Shown here piece by piece: positions 24,391 to 37,256 of a stretch of 64,000 nucleotides of DNA. The position numbers and the translations under genes were made by a program. Positions within the stretch are counted from its first letter, which is position 1. Every line of letters starts with the position of its first letter. The notes under the pieces are model-generated. The model made no database searches. It had not been told where the DNA came from and worked only from the letters and a program-made list of their open reading frames with translations. Location: assembly GCA_026168455.1 (NCBI GenBank), contig CM047428.1:22410759-22474758 (forward strand). The letters are read 5' to 3'. The DNA comes from Theocolax elegans. Taxonomy: Eukaryota; Arthropoda; Insecta; Hymenoptera; Cerocephalidae.

Positions 24391-26058
24391 TGAATAATAT
24401 ACAAGTAGATATTTAAAAAAAATCAGTCATATTCTATGGAGATAGAAATTATTGTCATAATATGTAATTAATATTTAAAAAAAAGTATATGACAAGCAAA
24501 ATAATAATTTTTTGCCATGTTAATTTAAAAGAAAAAGCAATAATCATCCATAAAAGAAGGGACACTGAAAAATTAAATATCCTACAATTATTAATTTAAC
24601 GAATAGAAGAAAACTCGAAAGAGCGTTACCAAAAACTAATTTTCTTTATTTACAATAAAAACCAAAATAAATAACCGATTTCAGGATTTGACGTCGAATT
24701 CAAATTAAAGTTATTGACCACCGAGCTAAAGATATTATACTAAAGAATTGGAACATTTTTGTAAAAAAAATTGGAAGCTCATGGTTTCTTTCTAAAACAA
24801 AAGTTTACATTGTATAACTTGAATTAATAAATAAAACACGCACTGTCGGGAATTGAAAAATAATGAATTAAAAAATTTAAAAAAAAAATCCCGTAAATTG
24901 CTTAAATAAACTACAGAAACCTGCCGATAATTTTTCCGAAAAAAACTAAATTGAACGATAAATCATCTTAACCTCTTTATCATAGTGAAATATGATTTAT
25001 ATAGGTATTAGATAAACTGTTCGTGACAAAAGTTCAAAGTCAGAGATTTGTCGACTCTGACAAATCAATATTTTCATTATATATCAATGTCACCTACTTT
25101 ATTTAAAAAATTTCTACTTTTACAATAAAACATAAAATTTTTTTTTAATTACAGTATAAGCAATTATTTTCTTTAAAATTGATTTTTTTGCTCATAACCA
25201 GACAATATCCACGCAGACGTTTGAAAGGATGAATGTGCCAAAGTAATAAGATACATTGAATATTGCCTGGTGCATATGTAAAATCTAACTGTAAACATTG
25301 AATGGTTTCTTCTAGGTGTATCTGGACGTACAGTACAAGTAGACACTACATTTATAAATATATAAACAAATTTATTTAAACTATTAATTAAATTATTTAT
25401 AAATAAACTAATTACGCAATTAGTAAATTAAATATTTACACTTTTATTAATTAATTAATGAAAAATTAAATTAAGTAATTACAATAGTTACATTATTTAA
25501 TTAAAAAATTAAATTAATTATTTATTTAAAAAAATTATTTAAATTAATTCATTTTAAACTTTATAATATTAAAATTAAATAATAGACTATTATAATTACA
25601 ATTCTTTCTTTAAACCTAATTTTATACAGCAGAAGTAACATTTTATCAAACTTAAGAAGTTCAATATTAAATTATGAAGTTCTAATTGAATTGGTAAGAT
25701 TAAATTTCTTCTATTTTTTTTTCCATAGATTCGAAGTTTGCAACTACGCGATCAACTGGTAACGAAATTTTATCGCGTCGGGAGTTTAAGAGTAGATGCC
25801 AATTTTATTTTTACTAAGGCGGTGTGGCAATTTAATTATAGGGATATACTTTTAAAAATTTGAAAATTGTAGTTAAATTATTGCGGAACAAGAAATCTGA
25901 AAGAATTGCTAAGTGGTACTGGAGAAGTAGAAGATGACGCAGTAAGGTTTTTTGATTAATTAATTTTAAATCTATTAATTATCATTTAATATACAAGCTT
26001 ATCTTTAACCTAAAAAATCAATAATGGAAGAGAAAAAAAATGTTAAAATTTGTATTAA
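24391..26058. other. Intronic AT-rich DNA, no gene seen
   Basis: Low-complexity AT DNA, especially 25360-25600 where TTAATTAA-like words dominate. A slightly more complex patch at 25730-25930 has no ORF of note. Confidence 0.5.
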
Positions 26059-26616
26059 CCCTTTCAGTCACACATTTTCCTACTCAATATTTCGATCTAA
26101 ATATTGTTATTCTGAGGTTTTTGGGATCACTGATCGCAAATCTGAAGTTTGAATATTTTTATTTCTAAAAACTATCTATGATTTGCTATTGCATATCTAA
26201 TCCCACATTCGTAATTAGCGACCCTAAAATTCCTGGATGATATTTTAGACGTTTAACGAAAAATACACAAAATTTGATCTCATTTGGAGCACACTTGACC
26301 CTTATAAGGTAAAATTTTCACTCCAAATCACAAATGTAACACCCTGTTGCAAGTCTGATCCCAAAATCGTAATTAATGACCTCAAAACCTCAAGAGATAC
26401 TTTTTTCAACATTTTTCGGGAATGTGAAAAATTTTACCTCATATATGAAGCCCTATTTACATCATGATAAAAATTTAACTGTATATTGATAATCAAATAC
26501 TCGGAAAATCATCAAAAAAGGTATGAAGTTGTAAATAAATAAGTTGTAACAATGCTAATTAATTACGGAAATGACTTTTAGGTGGAATCCTCAGCGTCTC
26601 ACTGTGACTGAAAGAG
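26059..26616. mobile_element. piggyBac-like MITE, 558 bp
   Basis: TTAA at 26055-26058 and 26617-26620 flank ends that read CCCTTTCAGTCACA on the left and TGTGACTGAAAGAG on the right. These are near-perfect terminal inverted repeats. TTAA duplication is the diagnostic signature of piggyBac-type transposition. The interior has no transposase but holds internal direct repeats (AATCGTAATTA, CTGATCCCA-like phrases). A non-autonomous derivative. Confidence 0.8.
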
Positions 26617-26905
26617 TTAATGAATTTAGAGCATTATAGAGTATTTTTTTTAATAAAGTAAACCTATTTTATGGGGATATCTACACCTATAAAAACCGGG
26701 ATTAAAAGTCTGTGAAAATTTGTACGTGATATTTAAATGATATGGAAGAAAGTTGCAGTGCGACTCGTTTAAAATACTCAATCATTACTTTTCAGTGGTA
26801 ACGATTGAGTATACAATCATTACCAAAATATGCTTCATTTAAAAGGAAAAAAAACTTTTTTTTTAAATAATGGTTTACTGAAAAGAGGACGTCGTAGCTA
26901 ACATC

Positions 26906-27050
26906 ACAGTAATACAAGTAACCTGTAAAATTTTGGTGAAACTGTAATTATTATTCAATTTAACCTGATTATTGTGAATTACAGTTTCGCACTATTCTTC
27001 GTATATACTCAATAAATTTGCACCAAAATTTTACAGATTACTTGTATTAC
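26906..27050. mobile_element. Short inverted-repeat element
   Basis: CAGTAATACAAGTAACCTGT then AAAATTTTGGTG on the left pairs with CACCAAAATTTTACAGATTA then CTTGTATTAC on the right, and AAACTGTAATT pairs with AATTACAGTTT. The flank AAGAGGACGTCG and the internal CAGTTTCGCACTATTCTTC are shared with 3091-3235. No coding capacity. Confidence 0.75.
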
Positions 27051-28970
27051 TTTATAGAATAGCGTTCTGGTCGCAAAATGCCCCCAAAACTGATTTAGTT
27101 ATTGATAAAAATTAAAAAGTTCACTCCTACATGTCGATAAAATCGCTATAGCTTCGACACCCGCAATTATCAATGATTGGGTAGATAATGATATGTGGTC
27201 AACTCATCTTAATAATTTGAGAGAATAACAAATATTGAGAAATTTTTTCAAATGGCATTTGGAGTAAGTATGAGATTTTTCATATAAAAATTGAACTGAT
27301 TCATTCAATCTTTTAAAATTAAACAAGTCACTGAGAAAAAGGTTATTATTTTAAAGACAGGATAAAACAATAATTTCCATAATTAAATAATTATTATCTT
27401 AATTTTTAGATCTATCACATCCTCATTATGAACATAAAAACCAAAAAAAAATTTTTTTATTCTAACCAACACTATATAGGTGAAATTAAAGTAATAATAT
27501 AATTTAAAAGAAAAACTTTAAAAAGAAGTACGTTGAATTAAAAGAAAAAGTAATAATAATATCGATTGATGTACATCGTATATATTCGAAAGTTCTTGCA
27601 TAATAATTGATCAATTAAACTGCATCATCCTTCCCTAACAAAACCAATCAAAGTCGAAGTGAGAGAATAATACATACAATCTCGATTAAATTTTCATCGT
27701 TCGAAACACGAAAAAAACTCTATGTAATTTCCATCCCGAATACTTAGAAGATTTCAGTAAATCACACATGGTGTGTATACTATGAGAATGTGTACACAAT
27801 ACAGTTTCTAAAAAGAAAAAATGCCAATTGTCTCGTCAATCAATTCGTAAAACCTTGAACTATGTGAGTCAAAAAAAAAATCAGTGGATTAAGAAAACAT
27901 TGCAAAAGTATAAGATTTGGATGCGAATCACGTAGTAAGGTTAGGTGTATATATATAAGTTGAAAATTTCACGGTATGCTGCAGCTCTCACGCGAGTAGG
28001 TCGCTAGGTTGCCCGGTCGATCGTGGCCGCAACCCGAGAGAAAGGAGGCACACGCGCGAAACATCTTTCTCTCTCTCTCTCCTTCTTTTTCTCTCTCGCA
28101 ACGCGAATGCGAACCTCTTCTCCGATAGTGTAGGCGATGTATCTTGTGAATCTTTTTTGTTTTTTTGTTTATTTTAGAGCCTGTAGGGAGGATTTAACGG
28201 TTTATCGTGATGGAAAAATAAGGTTTGGTAGGGCAGGTATGTGTGAGTTTGGAATTTCTGATGTGTTGTTGGAATATTTTTAATGATGATGTTTCTTATT
28301 CCACGGAAAGTTTGGATGTTCTTTTTTATGAACGAGATTGATTTAAAAAAAAAAAAAAAATTTCTAATGTTTGGTAGGGTTTTTTTTTACGAGGGTGAAT
28401 AGTATAGGTTAGAATAAAAATTTTTTATAAGCTTTGGTAATAATGTAACGATGTTTTTTATTTATGGAAAGTTTGGAATCGAAATGGATTTTTAGGAAAA
28501 AAAATTTTACTTCTTTTTAGTGCAACTTTTTTATTTAGGTTTATATGATCCATTTTTTATTCCGATTTTTGTATGAGTATATTATAATCTGTTTCTAAAT
28601 TTTTCAAAATTTAAATTGATTATAACAAACATTTATTTGCGGATTGTTATAATCATGTTTGTTATAATCTGTCCGTCAAGTTCATATTCACTTTTTTTAA
28701 CAATATAATAACGTTTTTCAGATTTTAAAATTAATAATTTGAAATTTTCAAGTATCGTTTATAACTGATATTAATTTTAAAATTACCAGCAAACTGCTGT
28801 TCGATCAAATTTTACATTTAACCATTACTCACTTTAAATGTTTACCCACCAATCTTTTTTTCAACATTTTATATTTTCTTCCTTAATTTTTTTCAGGAAT
28901 ATACGATTTTTTTTTCTTAACTTTTGACCCATCAGCTGACTTAAGAGACAATAAATATTTTATTTGTTAT
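27051..28970. other. Intronic AT-rich DNA with a GC island
   Basis: No gene seen. An island at about 27980-28140 contains CGAGTAGGTCGCTAGGTTGC, CCCGGTCGATCGTGGCCGCA and a CT microsatellite (28063-28096). It may be regulatory. Confidence 0.4.
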
Positions 28971-29036
28971 TTCAGATTTTTCATTATATATATTAAACAT
29001 GTTTTGAAGTTGACAATAGTAGTTCCTTGTAATTTG
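28971..29036 (+). repeat. Box1/box2 monomer copy
   Basis: TTTCAGATTTTTCATTATAT at 28970, then GACAATAGTAGTTCCTTGTA and ATTTG at 29012. Box 2 has lost the GGT step. Confidence 0.5.
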
Positions 29037-30074
29037 TATACAGTACACTATCGTATGGTTTTATTATATTTTACTGAATTAGTGCAGACATTGGTGTAAT
29101 TCGTAGTTAAAACATTGTGTAAAAACAAATACAAATAAGTGCCACTAATTTTTTTTTTCTCATCAAACCATTCCTATACGTTACACCAAACTTTTCACAA
29201 TGCAATACCACACGAACCTCAAAAAAAATAATATTCCTATTTCTAAATAAAAAACGTTTGATACGAAATTGGCGAGAATATTTTGTTTTTTCCTCCTAAA
29301 ATCAGTACACACAAAAACCCGTTTTGTCACCTCTATAACCAAAGAAGAAACACCGAGCACCGAGGAATGTCAACGTTAAAACCTCATACCAAAATGTCTT
29401 AAAATGGATCGATTACGCGTTGTTGTGTGTGTCCACCGTCAACACCATACCCATATAAAGAAGGTCACACAAGCATACACACATTTTTTTTTATATTTCG
29501 ATTTTTGCGTCAAAATATATCGATGGTGTGTATATATTTCGGATCCACCCTCCCTGTGAGTCTCAGATGACACAACCTCATTTGAATGAAAATTAGATAT
29601 ATCGATTACGCTCGGAAAGTTTTGCGCGCACGCTGCGACGTTAAACTTGAAATAAAAGTTTGATCCAGTTTGGAGGTCGGGATCGTTGCCAAATTTTTTT
29701 TTTTCAGTTTAATGTGATTATTCATTGGGAATCCTGATAGATCGTAATTTTTAGTTAATCGTTATGGGTTTAGGGTAATTAATATTTGTGTGTACAGGAA
29801 TTGCATTGAGATGTGATATCTTGAGGACGTGCCTGATGTTGATATATTGATTTTGATTTAGATAACCTTGAAAAGCATTTTTTTAATATAAAGGATATGC
29901 GGGTTTTAAATTGAAAAGTTCGGTTACCGACAATGTTATTAAAAAAAAATTTTTCTATATAAGTCCATGTATCATATGTTTTATACTATATTTATAAATT
30001 ATATTAAAATTTTTAACATTATTTGTTACCGATATTGTTACATTTTTTACCGATAATCTCGTATTTATTAACTA
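29037..30074. other. Intronic DNA with GC island and TTACCGA boxes
   Basis: A higher-GC patch at 29300-29680 has no ORF. From 29933 TTACCGA boxes begin (29933, 30026, 30048), in an array that resumes at 30985 after the fold-back element. Confidence 0.4.
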
Positions 30075-30740
30075 ACAAGGAGAGTATCCCAGGTCCGGAT
30101 CACGGATCTTGTCCTAACTCTAGGATAAGTTTTGTTATATAAAAATTTGAAGAAAGCCAGAGTTATAGACCCTAACGCTCGATATTACGGAAGTTATACA
30201 CTGTTAATGCTATTTTAAAAAAAAAAGAACCTTTACTTCAAATGCTTATAACTTTTAAACAATAAACTATCAGCCCTCAAATATAAATTCATTTAAAAGC
30301 TGAGATAAAATAGATACAGTTTAACAAAAAATAAGCTCAAATCCGTTGCAATGGAGCAAAGTTGTAGCAGAAATAAGAATTTGTAGAAATTTTGTCGAAA
30401 ATTAAGCACTGTGATTTGTTAAGCTAAATTTCTACAAATTTTTATTTCTGCTACAACTTTGCTCCATTGCAACGGATTTGAGCTTATTTTTTTTTAAACT
30501 GTATCTATTTTATCTCAGCTTTTAAATGAATTTATATTTGAGGGCTGATAGTTTATTGTTTAAAAGTTATAAGCATTTGAATAAAGGTTCTTTTTTTTTA
30601 AATAGCATTAACAGTGTATAACTTCCGTAATATCGAGCGTTAGGGTCTATAACTCTGGCTTACTTCATATTTTTATATAACAAAACTTATTCTAGAATTA
30701 GGACAAGATCCGTGATCCGGACCTGGGACACTCTCCTTGT
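30075..30740. mobile_element. Fold-back element with near-identical arms of about 320 bp
   Basis: The left arm ACAAGGAGAGTATCCCAGGT onward is matched almost base for base by the reverse complement of the right arm, ending GGGACACTCTCCTTGT. The arms meet at a loop of about 25 nt near 30400-30425. Inner arms both carry AAATTTCTACAAATT and GCAATGGAGCAAAGTTGTAG or its complement. There is no coding capacity. An RNA of either strand would fold into a very long hairpin. The insertion splits a TTACCGA-box tandem array. Confidence 0.88.
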
Positions 30741-33510
30741 AAGTTATTAATAAAATAATGTTTTTTTATTAAATAATCGATTTATACGGCTTTTTAAACA
30801 TCCTAAGTCATCCTAATGATTTATTATTAAATCTTTTAAATTATCTGCAAAGCGTAATGTTTTCTTTATCGACAGTGAGTCATTTTCCAAATTCTTATTA
30901 AAAAAGATTTTTCTTAAATCCATACACCGGAATAAATATGAATTATTTCTAATTTTGTGTTAAACATTTTTAACATTGTTTTTATTACCGACACTGTTCT
31001 TCTGTTACCAACACTCTATTTGTTTATTGGAATATAATTAAAAAAGATTTAATAACTGTTTCATCCAATATTTTTCACGTAAAATTTTATTACGGGTCAA
31101 TAAAAGTAGTAGAAAATTATCAACTGTTTATCATTTATTAAAATTTTATTTTATTTTTTTCTGATTTAGGTATTTTGTATTTTTAATTTAATATTTTAGT
31201 AACATTTTTGAGTTCAGTACCGGTAGAATCTCGAAATTTAGTTCTGGAATCTCCATCATTTAACAAAAAAATAAAACAATGTAACGAAAGTTATAACTTT
31301 AATTGTATAATTGCAACTTTCTACGTATTCCAAGTGTTAGAAAAAAGAGATTCCATATAATTAATTTACAATAACAAAAACTATCCATCCAAGCCTCTCG
31401 TTCAAACAATAAAAGATGAAAAAGAGTTCTTTAATAATTATAAAAAAAATTCTTTGACAAACCTAAAAAAAAATTTCTAAAAATTAAAATCTCACAGCTA
31501 TTCCATTAATAATTATAACACTGATCAATAAATTAATCCTCGACAATCGCGTAGCATTAAACGTTATTTCAGAAAAATATAACAACCGCTGATTTTCCCG
31601 TGTGCAGTAGAAAAATATTAATAGCGCTCGGTTAATCGATTCGTGCCATCGTGAAAATTAGGTTTCGAGCCGAGGAATTCCAACGTCATATATAACGCGA
31701 TGTATATAAGGAAAACAAGGAAAAAAAAGGAAAAAACAGAAAAAGAAGCATATGGGAAATTTCACTTCCGAGTCGACAAAGTCATTTGAGTGTTGGATCG
31801 CGCCGAGCTCTCCGATTTTTCTTTTTTATTTTAATGGATTTTCTCCCGGTTCGCTTATATAGAGAATCCGTGCGAATTCTCGCGATCGTTTCTTTAAGCG
31901 GACGAGGATTCTTGTCTCTTTGAAATCGCGATTTCTCTGCGCCCTGATTATCGTCCCAGTACAGTCAAGTTCAATCGCGTTCGAATCAATCGAATTATAT
32001 TATTTTGTACCAATTCTTTTCAATTATTCAATTTTTTTCATTATTTTCGATTTAATGAAGTTTTTTGAACTCCGTATTTTTTTATGATAACTACATATTG
32101 ATTGGTGTTTATTAAACCGTCGATTTATTTTTACTGATTAAAATTATTTGTAATAATTAATCAATTAATTATTATCGATTTAGAAATATATTGATAAAAA
32201 ATGTTGTAAAAATCTGAACCACTAAAACCAAATGCGAAAGTTTGATAATAAAAATAGTTCCAAGAAGTTAATATAAAATAAAAAGTATGTTTATTTACAA
32301 TGTTCGAGGTAACCGTAAAATCTTAATTTAATGCAATCAAAATTATAATTATAAGAAAATTCGTTTAATAGAAACGATCTAAATGGAACTTTGAACGCTT
32401 ATACTCTTCTTTCTCTCTGTAATTAAAATATTATAATTACAGAAAACGGATACTCATTTCAATTCGGATACCAGTCTACCTTGATTACATTTGATTTTAC
32501 ATTTTTGTTATTAAATCAACTTATTTATATTCAAAACATTCAATAAATTTTGTTTTGATATTATTAGCTCTTTTAAACAACGTTTATGAATTTCAAATTT
32601 GCGATCTATTATATATAAATCAATCGTTCTTATATCGCCGCCTCTCGAAAATCAATAAGAATAAACCAATAATTTCAATAAATCGTCGAAACAAATTAAA
32701 TAAAACATCGATTATTGTACAAGGATCTACTTAAGAGAATTTCCTTGAGAAACATAACCTCACCCACGTGCAGAACTATACGTAATTTCAATGATTTTCT
32801 CTATTGGGATGGATCGATCGACTTTGATACTAAAATCAATATTTGACGTTTAGAAAAAACTTAAATTGATTTTTCGAAATATATATTAAGTAATTGCTAT
32901 AAATCGGTAAGCAGTAAATCTGATAATCTATGTAACGAACTAGAACCTTAACAAATATTTGATGCGATAATCAGCTACCCACAAGCAGTATTTGATGATT
33001 TCATGTCGATTTCACTTTATCCTTCAAAAGCTTATGTATATGTGAGAAATATAAAATTAAAAAAAAAACATTTATATAAAATTTTAGACGTTATAATGTG
33101 AGTAAGAATGAAAAAAATGCTTTAGCAGAAATTAGAACATTTTTAATGTATTGAGGTTAGGTATAATGGCTAAGTTTTCTTCTATTTATTTAAAAAAAAA
33201 CAATACCTAACAATATTTTTTTAATTTCTGGTGCAAATTTGTTCGTTTTTGATAATTTAATCTTCGACATATAGCTACATCTTATTATTCGTAAAGACAT
33301 CTTTATCTACTTTTTTTTAAACGTCCAAAAAATCTTGAGGTAAAATATAAAAAGAAGATTGAAAATTTGAATTTAAATGGTATGTCTTACTTACATTTGA
33401 AATAAAATTTAAATTATTGTATGATTTAATGTAGTAAATTTTATAATTACGTATACAGTTCGATAATAATTCTTAAGAAACCATTCTATAGCATAGCGAC
33501 GATGTCGGAA
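30741..33510. other. Intronic DNA with a CpG-rich island
   Basis: No gene seen. The island at 31600-31990 is the most CpG-rich part (GGATCGCGCCGAGCTCTCCG, AATTCTCGCGATCG, and a plus-strand TATATAGAG at about 31856). It could be a promoter or enhancer; no transcript evidence. Confidence 0.4.
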
Positions 33511-33537
33511 ACTCACCTGTAACAGAAAAAATTAAAT
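33511..33537 (-). promoter_or_regulatory. Candidate recursive-splicing ratchet site in the Patronin intron
   Basis: On the minus strand, the coding strand of Patronin, the text is ATTTTTTCTGTTACAG|GTGAGTTT. A pyrimidine-rich 3' splice site is joined directly to a consensus 5' splice site at 33517/33516, with no exon between. This is the form of zero-length recursive splice sites known in long Drosophila introns. It lies about 28 kb upstream of exon 5227-5322. The sequence is exact; the function is inferred. Confidence 0.45.
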
Positions 33538-34959
33538 GATTAATATAAAATAAATAATTAAATTAAATAAATTAGATTAAATTAAATAATAGATAAAATT
33601 AAATAAATAATTTTTGTTTGTAATAATTAGAATATGGTATTTATAATAATTATTGTATTATAATTTTTATATTTCTTATATATATTATCTCACTAGAACA
33701 TAAAACGCAAGTTTACGTTCGTGTTGTATATCAGATTATTTTTTATGCATCATATAGTATGAATAAAATTGGGAATTACTGTTTTGAGTGCATAAAATAT
33801 ATGTCTGTACTGTACTAAACATTAAAATGTTCAATTATAAAAGACATTCCTAAAAAATTTGATGGTAAAAAATTAAAATTATTTTATATACTCGATAATA
33901 AAGAAAACTTTCTAATTAAACAATTATTAGCATGAGAGACCGATAAATCTCTAAATAGTTTATCCTTCAATTAATTTAAAATGTTTAACCTAAAATTAAT
34001 CTAAAAAGTTTAACGCAAAGTTGACCTTAAAATAATCTTAAAAAATTGAACTAAAGTTGTTAACCCATACAAAAAACCAAAAATTTTAACCTAAGATAGA
34101 CCTAAAATTTTGTATTAAATTAAAACAAACCTAAAATTTTCTATGAAGGATCAATTGTAGAGACCTACTTAGAAATTCCCAAAAATTTAAAAACCTAATT
34201 ATAAAAAAAATCTGAAACAAATCACAGATAATGTTTAAAAGGAATAAAGTAGCGTGATAAAGATTTTTAAGAAGTAATCAATTAAAATATCTTTAAAGGA
34301 AACATAACATGGTTACAGAATGTTTTTTTTCGACAAATTAAATTCCTCGTTTCATAAAAAATTAAACATTTTTCTATTTTTTGGGGTTCACGTCCCGTTA
34401 ACCCAAAACCAACCTAAAATTTTATATTAACCTAAAACAAACCTCAAAATTAATCTGTATCTAAAAATATCGTTACAATCACTTTAATCTGTCACAGTAA
34501 TTTTCAATTTGCTGATAAAATATCCTAACTTTCCCGTGTTATCACGGTAAATTCTATAAGATCCGCGTACATCCAAATTTTACGCCAAGTAAATGCTTTG
34601 GTTATAAAAGTCGAAGAATCGACGAAAAAAAAGATGGAGAGATAGTAATGCAGCCACACCCTCGTAGACTATTTTAACAATATAGGAAAGAGCCTTAAAA
34701 AGAACCGAAGAGGGTGTGAAAAGTTTTAACGACTCGACGACTTGTAAGACCAACGAGTAAAACTAAAATTATTTTATCTAACTCTAGTCTACTGCTTTTC
34801 GAAACTTCCGTACAAACTTTCCACTCGACTGTAAAATCAATAAATATCCCTATATACTGAGAAATTGTAACGATTTTTTATGTTTATAAACTGATAATTT
34901 TTCTTTTTCAAACAATTAAAATATATTGCAACTTTTAACTTGTAACATTAATATCTTTG
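33538..34959. other. Intronic AT-rich DNA with CCTAAAATTTT phrases
   Basis: No gene seen. Between 33960 and 34460 short phrases such as ACCTAAAATT recur irregularly and look like the edge of an old tandem array. A modest GC island lies at 34600-34840. Confidence 0.4.
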
Positions 34960-35900
34960 AATGATCAGCCTGGTAGAAATAGAAACTATTTACAAAGTAG
35001 CGAATAGACATTCTTTAAAAATTAATAAAATTTATTTTTGAATCAGATTTTCTAGTTATTCAGCTAGTTTCTACAAAATGAATGAAAATAGATTACTTTA
35101 TGAGCTATAAAATAACTATTTCTAACCTAAAACATGAAAATGATTAAATATCCTTGAGGCATAAGCCTGGTAGAAATAAAACCTATTTTTAGGTATAAAT
35201 TTAGTCATTTTTTTTAAATGAATAGGAAAAAAAACTTTTTGAGAATTATAATACTGCAATTTCTAACCGGATAGTATTAAAAATGGTCAATGTAATTTAT
35301 ACTCCAGGAATCACTCTACTAAAAGTTTAAACAATTTTTTTTAAAAATTCAATAGAAACAAATTAACTGTACGACTTGTAAAAAAAAACTATTCCTAAAC
35401 TGTTAAAATTGTCCAATATTTTCTTCTGGAATTAATAGAATATAGTTCGTCACAAACTAGAAAACAGCTATTCCTAACCTAAAGAAAACCCTAAAGATTG
35501 TCAAAATTCGTTAAAACGATATTCTAAGTATAAATAAACCATTTTTCTTCTTAAACGAATAAAAAAAATACTAATTCCTAACCTTAGAGTGTTAACCCTT
35601 AGAGTACCGGTATGACGCACAGTCTTAGTTTGGATTAAAATTAGGGACCTATCATCACTTTTTCATACAAAAAATACGCATTGAAAATTTCTAAAATCCC
35701 GGTACTCTAAGGGTTAAAAACGTTTAAATAACGTCCAGCGATAAAAAGTCGAGACAATTTTGGCGATACGATAAAAAATGATTAACAATAGAAAAGGCCC
35801 ATTCCTAACCTTAAAGTATAAAAGAAATCGCTCAATAATCTATATACCTTGAAAATCTTCGAAAACTCATAAATCACTATAAAAAGAAAGAAAATACACC
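34960..35900. repeat. Old tandem array with CTATTCCTAACCT boxes
   Basis: GCCTGGTAGAAATA at 34968 and 35166 marks two units of about 198 bp. Shorter units follow, each with an ACTATTYCTAACCT-like box (about 35116, 35258, 35386, 35475, 35573, 35800) and an ATTTTTTTTAAA...GAATA segment. Units are strongly diverged. A piggyBac-like MITE has landed in one unit. Related units occur at 36480-36900 and 56490-57160. Confidence 0.55.
35596..35713. mobile_element. piggyBac-like MITE, 118 bp
   Basis: TTAA duplications at 35592-35595 and 35714-35717 flank perfect 15-bp terminal inverted repeats, CCCTTAGAGTACCGG on the left and CCGGTACTCTAAGGG on the right. The ends plus TTAA are diagnostic of piggyBac-type mobilisation. 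No coding capacity; perfect ends suggest a fairly recent insertion. Confidence 0.88.
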
Positions 35901-37256
35901 AATTACCAGGAGTGTTGGTCTAACAAACTCAGTTTATACAGACCACGTAACGCCCACCCACATGTATATATATACATATCTTTCGGAAACAAGAAAATTT
36001 CGCTCCCTACACCATGTAAATGCAACCATAAAAGTATCGCTTTCTGTACAAGAGGGATAACCAAGTAATATACACGACGACGACGACGACGAGCTTCGAA
36101 CGCAGTTGGAACGAGGAGTAGGGAAGAATCGTTATATACGGCTTCTTTCTAGGTTATGTGGTGTTTATATATTCGTTCGACGTCGAGACAACCAAGGGAG
36201 ACGGTGTTGTTATCCGTATAGTAAAACCGTCGCGACGGCTTAAACAGTTTTATTATGCGTGCGCGATGACGGATATCTGGATTTGTTAATATTATAGAGT
36301 ACGTGGCGATGAAAATGAGGTTATTTTTCTTTTTTTCTTTTTCGTTTCGAAGAATCTCTCGGGGGATTTTCAGATCGTTATAGTAAGATTGTGGATATTG
36401 AGGATTTGTAAATATATCATGATTTTTTATGGTATTAACCGGTGTTTTTCTTTAAAAAAGAGTGAAATGCTTTTTATGGTTTATTCCTAACCTCAAAATG
36501 TAAAAAATCGTGTAATGGTAGATATCAATGCGAAATGTTTTAATAACATATTTCAACGATTTCGAAGATGTAATCTAAACATTTACTTTTTTCTTTTTAA
36601 AAATAGTAAATATTAAAACGACTTTATTGTTTGATAGTAAAGCTTCATTTATCTTAAAAAATAAATATATTTAATCTCAAAATATTGGAAATGCCAGCTA
36701 TTTACTAGCAGAGGTTTTAACGATTTTGTAGGTATAAATTAAGCATTTTTTTAAACAAGTTGAAGATAAGTGGTTGCATGTAATACTGAAACAATTTTAA
36801 TGGAAAATTATATAATGTGTAAAGTATAACCTAATCTTTATTTTTTTTAAATAAGTAGTTATAAACAATAAAATAGTTTTTAACCTCAAAAAGGATGTTG
36901 TTTAATTCAAGAAATATTTCACATCTTCTGTAGTAGATATTGTAACAATCATCACGATTTAAATTGGCAATATTAGTCAAATAGCAAAATATTTTTTTTA
37001 TTTTACTTATTACTCTCTTACTTTAATTATTATTCTTTTATTTACTTAACCACGTAGTTTTTTTCAAATATTATTCAGTTAATAAGTATTTTATTCACAA
37101 ATTACAAAAAAAAACAGTTTCACCATAAATTGTCCAATTTCTAGTGAAAACTATTGAAAATTTCTTTAACACAAATATTGCAATCCCTCTATATACGTCA
37201 AAGAAATATTTCTTTTCACATCAAATTCTGAATAAACTTCGCAATAATTTGACGCA
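35901..37256. other. Intronic DNA with CpG-rich island and GAC repeat
   Basis: No gene seen. The island at 35930-36330 has an ACG trinucleotide run at 36074-36090 and CpG-rich text (CGTCGAGACAACC, AAACCGTCGCGACGG palindrome-like at 36224). After 36480, CCTAACCTCAAAATGT-type boxes recur. Confidence 0.4.
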
